A stretch of 64,000 nucleotides of DNA from JANPPS01 sp965246835 (GTDB lineage: Bacteria > Pseudomonadota > Alphaproteobacteria > Acetobacterales > Acetobacteraceae), in contig CBDFFQ010000001.1 of the NCBI GenBank assembly GCA_965246835.1, forward strand, positions 1,364,001-1,428,000, in the 5' to 3' direction. The notes beneath the pieces were generated by a model that was not told where the DNA came from, did no database searches, and saw nothing but the letters and a program-made list of their open reading frames with translations. Numbering within the stretch: position 1 is the stretch's first letter; each line of letters starts with the position of its first letter. The translations under genes and the position numbers were made by a program. Below, piece after piece: positions 57,571 through 64,000 of this stretch.

Positions 57571-58835
57571 CGCCAGGCGCCATCGCGGCCCCCGGCTGCA
57601 CCGATGCGCCCGTCTTGCGGGAACGCGGTCAGCGCGAGGTGTTCTGCGGCCTGACCGGGATCATCTGGCTGCATCGCAAGATCCAGGACGCTTTCTTCCT
57701 CGTGGTGGGATCGCGGACCTGCGCGCACCTGATCCAGTCGGCCGCCGGGGTGATGATCTTCGCCGAACCCCGCTTCGCCACCGCCATCATCGATGAGCGC
57801 GATCTCGCGGGCCTCGCCGACGCCAATGACGAGCTGGACCGCGTCGTGGATCAGCTCCTGGCCCGGCGGCCCGAGATCCGGCTGCTCTTCCTGGTCGGCT
57901 CCTGCCCGTCCGAGGTCATCAAGCTCGACCTGTCCCGCGCCGCCGAGCGCCTGTCGGCCACGCATATGCCGCAGGTCCGCGTGCTGAACTACAGCGGCAG
58001 CGGGATCGAAACCACCTTCACCCAGGGCGAGGATGCCTGCCTCGCCGCCCTGGTGCCCATCCTGCCCCGCGGCACGGCCGAGTCGCTGCTGGTCGTGGGC
58101 GCATTGGCGGAGGTGGTGGAAGACCAGCTGCGCCGCCTGCTATCCGGTCTCGGCATCACGGACGTCCACTTCATGCCCCCCCGCCGCTCCACCGACCTGC
58201 CGCCCGTGGGGCCCGGCACACGCTATTTGCTGGCGCAGCCCTTCCTGGCCGACACCGCCCGCGCGCTCGAGTCCCGCGGTGCCGTCCGCCTGCCCGCGCC
58301 ATTCCCGCTCGGCATCGAGGGCACGACCGCCTGGTTGCAGGCCGCCGCCACCGCCTGGGGCGTGCCGCCCGCCCGCTTTGCCGAGGTGACCGCCCCCGCC
58401 ATCGCCCGGGCCGACGGCGCGCTCGCCCGGCATCGCGCGCAGCTCGCAGGTAAGCGCATCTTCTTCTTCCCGGACTCGCAGCTCGAAATCCCGATCGCCC
58501 GCTTCCTGGCGCGCGAGATGGGCATGGCGCTCGTCGAGGTCGGCACACCCTACCTGCACCGGCAGCATTTGGCCGAAGAGTTGGCCCTGCTGCCCGCCGG
58601 CACCGCGCTCAGCGAAGGCCAGGACGTGGAGCGCCAGCTCGACCGCTGCCGCGATGCGCAACCGGACCTCGCGGTCTGCGGCCTCGGCCTCGCCAACCCG
58701 CTGGAGAACGAGGGGATCGGCACGAAATGGTCGATCGAATTGCTGTTCACCCCGATCCAGGGCTACGAGCAGGCCGCGGACTTGGCCGAGCTGTTCGCCC
58801 GCCCGCTCGTGCGCCGCACGAGGCTGAAGGTCTAG
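57567..58835 (+). CDS. bchN: Light-independent protochlorophyllide reductase subunit N
   Basis: BchN and BchB form the catalytic heterotetramer of dark-operative protochlorophyllide reductase, fed with electrons by the iron-sulfur dimer BchL. The three 4Fe-4S cysteines are at residues 27 (REVFCGLTG), 52 (GSRTCAHLIQ) and 113 (LVGSCPSEV), matching the positions in Rhodobacter. Length, 422 residues, is normal. GTG 57567 is used, overlapping the bchF stop as GTGA. BchL is expected further downstream, outside the window. Confidence 0.98.
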   Translation: MTPGAIAAPGCTDAPVLRERGQREVFCGLTGIIWLHRKIQDAFFLVVGSRTCAHLIQSAAGVMIFAEPRFATAIIDERDLAGLADANDELDRVVDQLLARRPEIRLLFLVGSCPSEVIKLDLSRAAERLSATHMPQVRVLNYSGSGIETTFTQGEDACLAALVPILPRGTAESLLVVGALAEVVEDQLRRLLSGLGITDVHFMPPRRSTDLPPVGPGTRYLLAQPFLADTARALESRGAVRLPAPFPLGIEGTTAWLQAAATAWGVPPARFAEVTAPAIARADGALARHRAQLAGKRIFFFPDSQLEIPIARFLAREMGMALVEVGTPYLHRQHLAEELALLPAGTALSEGQDVERQLDRCRDAQPDLAVCGLGLANPLENEGIGTKWSIELLFTPIQGYEQAADLAELFARPLVRRTRLKV

Positions 58836-58838
58836 CCG

Positions 58839-60446
58839 ATGCAACTGACCCTCTGGACCTACGAAGGCCCACCCCACGTCGGTGCCATGCGGATCGCCAC
58901 CGCGATGGAGCGCGTCCACTACGTCCTGCACGCGCCGCAGGGCGACACCTATGCCGATTTGCTTTTCACCATGATCGAACGCCGGCAGAAGCGCCCGCCC
59001 GTGACCTACACCACCTTCCAGGCCCGCGACCTCGGCGGGGACACGGCGGAGCTGTTCAAGACCGCGGCGCATGACGCCTATGAGCGGTTCCAGCCCGACC
59101 TGCTGCTGGTCGGCGCCTCCTGCACCGCCGAGCTGATCCAGGATGATCCCGGTGGCCTGGCGAAGGCGCTCGGCCTGCCCGTCCCCGTGGTGGCGCTCGA
59201 GCTGCCGGCCTACCAGAAAAAAGAGAATTGGGGCGCCGCCGAGACTTTTTACCAATTGGTTCGTGCCTGTGCGGGGACGCCACGGCCGGGTCCGCGGGCG
59301 CCGGGTCCCCGCGCCAACATCCTGGGCCCGACCGCGCTGGGGTTCCGCCATCGGGACGATGTGGCCGAGATCACCAAGCTGCTGACCGGCATGGGCGTCA
59401 CGATCAACGTGACGGCCCCGCTGGGCGCCACCCCTGCCGACCTCGGGCGCCTGGGCGACGCCGATTTCAACGTCGTGCTGTATCCGGAGATCGCCGGGCA
59501 AGCAGCGTCCTGGTTGCAGCGCAATTTCGGCCAGCCATCGACCAAGACCGTGCCGATCGGCATCGGCGCCACGGAGGATTTCGTGCGGGAGGTGGCGGCG
59601 CTGGCCGGGCTCGATCCCGAACCGGCTCTGGCCGGCGCCCCGTCCCGCATGCCGTGGTATGCCCGCTCCGTCGACAGCAACTACCTGACCCATAAGCGGG
59701 TGTTCGTGTTCGGGGACGCCTCTCACGCCATCGCCGCCGCCCGCGTGGCGCAGGATGAGCTGGGCTTCACCGTCGTGGGCCTCGGCACCTATAGCCGCGA
59801 GTTCGGCCGCGAGATCCGTGCGGCCGCCGCGCTGTATGGCGTGGAGCCCTTGATCACGGATGATTATCTCGAGGTCGAGGCCCGCGTGGCCGAGGCGGCG
59901 CCGGAGCTGGTGCTCGGAACGCAGATGGAGCGGCACATCGCGAAGCGCCTGGGCGTCCCCTGCGCCGTGATCTCCGCCCCGGTGCACGTGCAGGACTTCC
60001 CGGCGCGGTACTCACCGCAGATGGGCTGGGAGGGCGCCAGCGTCCTGTTCGACACCTGGGTGCATCCGCTGATGATGGGGCTGGAGGAGCACCTGATCGG
60101 CATGTTCCGCGGCGATTTCGAGTTCCATGCCGACGCCGCGCCGTCGCATTTGGGTTCGAAGCCCTCTCCCGCTGGCGGTAGAGGGCTGGGTGAGGGTGGG
60201 GTCACCGATACAAGCCTGCCTGTGGTGTCCCACCCTCACCCCGACCCTCTCCCGCCAGCGGGAGAGGGAGTGGCCGTCCTGCTCGCGGCCCGCTGGGCGC
60301 CCGACGCCGAGAAGGAATTGGGCAAGATCCCCTTCTTCGTCCGCGGCAAGGCCCGCCGCAACACGGAGCGCTTCGCCGCCGAGCGCGAGCTCGCGACCAT
60401 CACCGTCGACACCCTCTATGACGCAAAGGCGCACTATGGCCGCTGA
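58839..60446 (+). CDS. bchB: Light-independent protochlorophyllide reductase subunit B, with in-frame repeat insertion
   Basis: BchB supplies the fourth cluster ligand, the aspartate at residue 36 (APQGDTYAD), for the 4Fe-4S cluster shared with BchN, and the substrate site. The main domain is intact to about residue 435, and the C-terminal helix-hairpin domain (RWAPDAEKELGKIPFFVRGK) closes over the substrate. Between them lies a 36-residue stretch (residues 442-477, 60162-60269) encoded by a dispersed palindromic repeat; it replaces or lengthens a linker that is disordered in known structures. The total of 535 residues is slightly long for the family. The start is three bases after bchN. Confidence 0.97.
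   Translation: MQLTLWTYEGPPHVGAMRIATAMERVHYVLHAPQGDTYADLLFTMIERRQKRPPVTYTTFQARDLGGDTAELFKTAAHDAYERFQPDLLLVGASCTAELIQDDPGGLAKALGLPVPVVALELPAYQKKENWGAAETFYQLVRACAGTPRPGPRAPGPRANILGPTALGFRHRDDVAEITKLLTGMGVTINVTAPLGATPADLGRLGDADFNVVLYPEIAGQAASWLQRNFGQPSTKTVPIGIGATEDFVREVAALAGLDPEPALAGAPSRMPWYARSVDSNYLTHKRVFVFGDASHAIAAARVAQDELGFTVVGLGTYSREFGREIRAAAALYGVEPLITDDYLEVEARVAEAAPELVLGTQMERHIAKRLGVPCAVISAPVHVQDFPARYSPQMGWEGASVLFDTWVHPLMMGLEEHLIGMFRGDFEFHADAAPSHLGSKPSPAGGRGLGEGGVTDTSLPVVSHPHPDPLPPAGEGVAVLLAARWAPDAEKELGKIPFFVRGKARRNTERFAAERELATITVDTLYDAKAHYGR
60162..60269. repeat. Paired palindromic repeat, copy 4 of 4, inside bchB
   Basis: Unit A (60162-60201) begins CCCTCTCCCGCTGGCGGTAG; unit B (60229-60269) is inverted, with CCCACCCTCACCCCGACCC and a CCCGCCAGCGGGAG stem. 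The element is 108 bases, a multiple of three, and is open in the bchB frame. It is the only copy lying wholly inside a gene. Confidence 0.93.
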
Positions 60447-63400
60447 GCCCGCCCCGGGAACCAGAGTCGTGTTCGTCACCATGGACAGCCACCTGTCCAG
60501 CGCCGTGCTGCGCGCCGAGCAGGAGCTGCAGCGGGAGATGCCGGGCCTTACGATCGCCATCCACGCCGCCGACGAATGGGGCAGCGATCCGGAGGCGCTG
60601 GCCGCCTGCCATGCCGACATCGCCCGCGGTGACATCGTGGTCGCGACCATGCTGTTCCTCGAGGACCACATCCGCGCCGTCCACCCCGCCCTCCTGGCCC
60701 GGCGCCCCGATTGCGACGCCATGGTGTGCTGCATGAGCGCCGGCGAGGTCACGAAGCTGACCAAGCTCGGCCGCTTCGACATGTCCAAGGAAGCCACGGG
60801 CGCCATGGCCATGCTGAAGCGCCTGCGCGGCAAGCCGGGCGCCAAGGGGAGCAACGCCTCCAGCGGCCAGGGGCAAATGCGCATGCTGAAGCGCCTGCCG
60901 AAGATGATGAAGTTCATCCCCGGCACCGCGCAGGACGTCCGCACCTATTTCCTCGCCTTGCAGTATTGGCTGGGCGGCTCGGACGAGAACCTGGCCAACA
61001 TGGTGCGCATGCTGGTCGGCAAGTATGCCACCGGGGAGCGCCGTGGACTGAAGGCGGCGGCGGCCCCGGTCGAGTATCCGGAAGTGGGCCTTTATCACCC
61101 CGGCCTGCCGGGCCGCATCACGGAGCGGCTGGCGGACCTGCCGGTCGCGGGACTCGCGGGCACCGTCGGCCTCGTGCTGCTGCGCTCCTACCTGATTTCC
61201 GGCAACGCCAAGCATTATGACGGTGTGATCGCGGCGCTGGAGTCCAGGGGCCTCAAAGTCGTGCCGGTATTCGCCAGCGGCCTCGATGCGCGGCCGGCGA
61301 TCGAGCTGTATTTCAAGAAAAGCGGCGTGCCGGCGGTGGACGCCATCGTGAACCTCACCGGCTTCAGCCTGGTGGGCGGCCCCGCCTACAACGACAGCGC
61401 GGCCGCGGAGCACATCCTGGCCGGGCTCGACGTGCCCTACGTCACGGCGCATCCGGTCGAGTTCCAGACGCTGGACCAGTGGGAGCATGACCCGCGCGGC
61501 CTGCTCCCGGTAGAGGCCACGATGATGGTGGCATTGCCGGAGCTGGATGGCGGCATGGCGCCCATGACGTTCGGCGGCCGCTGCGGCCGGGCGGACACGG
61601 CCAACCCCTGCCCCGGCTGCGTCGGCAAGGCCTGCGCCCGCGACATGATCGCGCATCCGGAGCGCTCGGCGATGCTGGCGCTGCGCGTGGCGCACCTGGT
61701 CCGCCTGCGCCGCACCGCGCGGGCCCAGCGCAAGGTGGCGCTGGTGCTGTTCAACTTCCCACCCAACTCCGGCGCCGCCGGCACTGCCGCTTATCTCGGC
61801 GTGTTCGAATCGCTGTTCAACACGATGCGCGCCATGCACGGCGCCGGCTACACGGTGGGCGACCTGCCGGCGGACGCGGAGGCGCTGCGCAGCCTGGTCT
61901 TGCAAGGCAATGCCGAACGCTATGGCACCGACGCGAACGTGGCCGCCGTGCTGCCGACGGACGGTCTGGTCCGCGGCGACAAATACCTGGCCGAGACCGA
62001 GCGCAGCTGGGGCCCGGCGCCCGGCCGCGCCCTCAGCGACGGCACCGGCGTGTTCGTGCTGGGACGCCAGTTCGAGAACGTGTTCGTGGGCCTGCAACCG
62101 GCCTTCGGCTACGAGGGCGATCCGATGCGCCTGCTGTTCGAGCATGGCTTCGCACCGACCCATGCGTTCAGCGCGTTCTACCGCTACATCAGCGACGATC
62201 TGGGCGCCCATGCCGTGCTGCATTTCGGCACCCACGGCGCGCTCGAGTTCATGCCCGGCAAGCAGGCCGGCATGTCCGCCGCGTGCTGGCCGGACCGGTT
62301 GATCGGCCATCTGCCGAACTTCAATCTGTATGCCTCGAACAATCCGAGCGAGGGCATGATCGCCAAGCGCCGGGCCAACGCGGTGCTGATTTCGTATCTG
62401 ACGCCGCCTGTGACCTCGGCCGGGCTGTATCGCGGCTTGCTGGACCTGAAGGCGACGCTGGACCGGTGGCGGACGATGGACCCGGACGCCGATTCGGAGC
62501 AGCGCGGCCAGCTGGCGGCGCTGTTGCAGGCGCAGGCCGCCGCGGTGGACCTGTCCCCGGCCGAGCCCGCCTGGGACGCGCCGGAGGCCGAGATCGTGCG
62601 CCTCACCGCCGCGCTGCTGGAATTGGAATACACGCTGATCCCGCACGGCCTGCACGTGATCGGCCAGCCGCCCAACGCCGCCGAGCGGAGCGAGATGCTG
62701 GACGCTGCCGGCATCCCAGAGGGCGCCGAGCGGGTCCGGCTGGACCGGCTGCTGTCCGAAGACCACGAGCTGCCGGGCATTCTGCATGCGCTGGATGGCG
62801 GCTATGTGCGGCCGGCGCCGGGCGGGGACCTGCTGCGCACCACGGCGGTGCTGCCCACGGGCCGCAACCTGCATGGCTTCGACCCGTTCCGCCTGCCGAG
62901 TGCCTTCGCGGTGCAGGACGGCGCCCGTCAGGCCGACCGCCTGCTGGCCCGGCACGCCGCCGACGGCAACGGCCTGCCGGAAACCGTCGCCATCGTGCTG
63001 TGGGGCACCGACAACCTAAAGTCCGAGGGCGGCCCGATCGCGCAGGCGCTGTGGCTCATGGGCACCGCCCCTCGCTTCGACAGCTACGGAAGGCTCACGG
63101 GCGCACAGCTGATCCCGCTCGAGGCGCTGGGGCGGCCGCGTGTGGATGTGGTCATCACCCTCTCCGGCATTTTTCGTGACCTGCTCCCGTTGCAGACCAA
63201 GCTGCTCGCGGAAGCGGCGTTGCTGGCCGCGGAGGCCGATGAGGCGCCCGAGCAGAACTTTGTCCGCAAGCACTGCCTGGACTTCATCGCGCAGCATGGC
63301 GGCACGATGGAGCAGGCGGCGTTGCGCGTGTTCGGCAATGCGGACGGGGCCTACGGCGCCAACGTCAACTCCCTCGTCGGCAGCGGCGCGTGGGAAAACG

Positions 63401-64000
63401 AGGACGAGCTTGGTGACGCCTACGTGGCCCGCAAGGGTTTTGCATATGGCGTGACCGGCCGGCCGGAGCGCTCCAACGCCGTGCTGGCGCATGTGCTGGC
63501 GAGCGTGGACGTGACCTACCAGAACCTCGACAGCATCGAGCTCGGCGTCACCACCGTGGACCATTATTTCGACACGCTGGGCGGCATCACCCGCGCCGTC
63601 CGCAAGGCGCGGGGCGGCACACCGGCCAAGGTCTATATCGGCGACCAAACCCGCGGCGACGGCCTGGTGCGGACCCTCTCGGAGCAGGTCAGCCTGGAGA
63701 CGCGGACACGGGCGCTGAACCCGAAATGGTATGAGGGCCTGCTGAAGCATGGCTATGAGGGCGTGCGCGAGATCGAGGCGCACGTCACCAACACGCTCGG
63801 CTGGTCCGCGACAACCGGGGAAGTCAGCCCCTGGGTCTATCAGCAGCTGGCCGAGACATACGTGCTGGATCCCGAGATGCGGGACCGGCTGGCGGCGCTG
63901 AACCCGAAGGCGTCGGCGAAGATCGTGAACCGGCTGATCGAATCGACCGAACGGAACTACTGGGCCCCGGATGCAGCGACGCTCGATGCGTTGCGCCGGG
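60436..64000 (+). CDS. bchH: Magnesium chelatase large subunit (5' portion)
   Basis: BchH binds protoporphyrin IX and inserts Mg2+ with the help of the BchI/BchD AAA+ motor. The gene runs off the window end; 1188 complete codons are visible of an expected total near 1240. It begins PGTRVVFVTMDSHLSSAVLR, has the family blocks LHFGTHGALEFMPGKQAG and SNNPSEGMIAKRR, and a cysteine cluster (NPCPGCVGKACARD). The ATG at 60436 overlaps the bchB end by 11 bases. The order bchF-N-B-H, expected to be followed by bchL and bchM, is classical for purple bacteria. Confidence 0.97.
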   Translation, partial: MAAEPAPGTRVVFVTMDSHLSSAVLRAEQELQREMPGLTIAIHAADEWGSDPEALAACHADIARGDIVVATMLFLEDHIRAVHPALLARRPDCDAMVCCMSAGEVTKLTKLGRFDMSKEATGAMAMLKRLRGKPGAKGSNASSGQGQMRMLKRLPKMMKFIPGTAQDVRTYFLALQYWLGGSDENLANMVRMLVGKYATGERRGLKAAAAPVEYPEVGLYHPGLPGRITERLADLPVAGLAGTVGLVLLRSYLISGNAKHYDGVIAALESRGLKVVPVFASGLDARPAIELYFKKSGVPAVDAIVNLTGFSLVGGPAYNDSAAAEHILAGLDVPYVTAHPVEFQTLDQWEHDPRGLLPVEATMMVALPELDGGMAPMTFGGRCGRADTANPCPGCVGKACARDMIAHPERSAMLALRVAHLVRLRRTARAQRKVALVLFNFPPNSGAAGTAAYLGVFESLFNTMRAMHGAGYTVGDLPADAEALRSLVLQGNAERYGTDANVAAVLPTDGLVRGDKYLAETERSWGPAPGRALSDGTGVFVLGRQFENVFVGLQPAFGYEGDPMRLLFEHGFAPTHAFSAFYRYISDDLGAHAVLHFGTHGALEFMPGKQAGMSAACWPDRLIGHLPNFNLYASNNPSEGMIAKRRANAVLISYLTPPVTSAGLYRGLLDLKATLDRWRTMDPDADSEQRGQLAALLQAQAAAVDLSPAEPAWDAPEAEIVRLTAALLELEYTLIPHGLHVIGQPPNAAERSEMLDAAGIPEGAERVRLDRLLSEDHELPGILHALDGGYVRPAPGGDLLRTTAVLPTGRNLHGFDPFRLPSAFAVQDGARQADRLLARHAADGNGLPETVAIVLWGTDNLKSEGGPIAQALWLMGTAPRFDSYGRLTGAQLIPLEALGRPRVDVVITLSGIFRDLLPLQTKLLAEAALLAAEADEAPEQNFVRKHCLDFIAQHGGTMEQAALRVFGNADGAYGANVNSLVGSGAWENEDELGDAYVARKGFAYGVTGRPERSNAVLAHVLASVDVTYQNLDSIELGVTTVDHYFDTLGGITRAVRKARGGTPAKVYIGDQTRGDGLVRTLSEQVSLETRTRALNPKWYEGLLKHGYEGVREIEAHVTNTLGWSATTGEVSPWVYQQLAETYVLDPEMRDRLAALNPKASAKIVNRLIESTERNYWAPDAATLDALRR

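Noticed and set aside
60162..60269. The bchB repeat as a disruption making a pseudogene
   Set aside because: The inserted length is a multiple of three, has no stop, and the C-terminal domain continues in frame.
60400..62955. 851-codon open frame on the minus strand across bchH
   Set aside because: It lies fully antisense to bchH, has Gly/Arg/His/Gln-rich content with no family, and is a common by-product of high-GC coding sequence.

Overview
The window is high-GC, densely packed DNA from a phototrophic alphaproteobacterium. A bacteriochlorophyll a gene set fills the last 15 kb (hemC, tspO, bchP, a PucC-type carrier, bchG, ppsR, aerR, then divergent bchF-N-B-H). Gene content and style (Bug/Tct transport, paired GC-rich palindromes, many NTGA stop/start overlaps) would fit a purple member of the Acetobacteraceae or a near relative; that placement is inference from gene content, not from a marker gene. 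No rRNA, tRNA, insertion sequence, prophage or CRISPR array was seen. No stretch longer than 300 bases lacks a gene.

Layout. 1-4035: a histidine operon (hisB end, DUF2628, hisH, GNAT, hisA, hisF, hisE). 4078-12680: single housekeeping or envelope genes (class III aminotransferase, GST, glycosyltransferase and O-antigen-ligase-like pair, COG0523 GTPase with a WD40 protein, aldo/keto reductase, acyltransferase). 12704-15958: a lipoprotein, then a tightly overlapping operon read leftward: SH3 protein, a nitrile hydratase/thiocyanate hydrolase-like enzyme in three pieces, and an FkbM methyltransferase. 16121-20727: DsrE and ThiF-like proteins, queC, and a NitT/TauT-type ABC transporter. 20911-26313: isocitrate lyase with a divergent RamB/PrpR-like regulator, and a Cu(I)-type P1B ATPase. 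26462-35461: DUF1223, MFS, PRC-barrel, GH63 glucosidase, a low-complexity surface-type protein, TlpA-like redoxin, GH133 debranching enzyme, enoyl-CoA hydratase. 35458-37140: a LOV-domain (blue-light) histidine kinase divergent from a single-domain response regulator. 37178-48054: an 11-kb divergent catabolic locus around a TetR regulator with a perfect 16-bp operator; the two arms carry one TctA/TctB membrane pair, two periplasmic binding proteins and six enzymes. 48139-49362: small housekeeping genes. 49365-64000: the photosynthesis cluster.

The photosynthesis genes form two divergent units. Leftward, aerR and ppsR (light/B12 antirepressor and repressor) lead into bchG, the carrier, bchP, tspO and hemC, so late bacteriochlorophyll tailoring is joined to early tetrapyrrole synthesis. 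Rightward, bchF, bchN, bchB and bchH supply the 3-vinyl hydratase, two subunits of the dark protochlorophyllide reductase and the magnesium chelatase large subunit. The shared promoter region has an extended palindrome.

The most unusual points are: a dispersed paired-palindrome repeat found four times, once inserted in frame inside bchB; a three-subunit nitrile-hydratase-type enzyme in an operon with an SH3 protein; a PpsR lacking the DNA-binding-domain cysteine; and the TetR-controlled divergent catabolic locus of unknown substrate.
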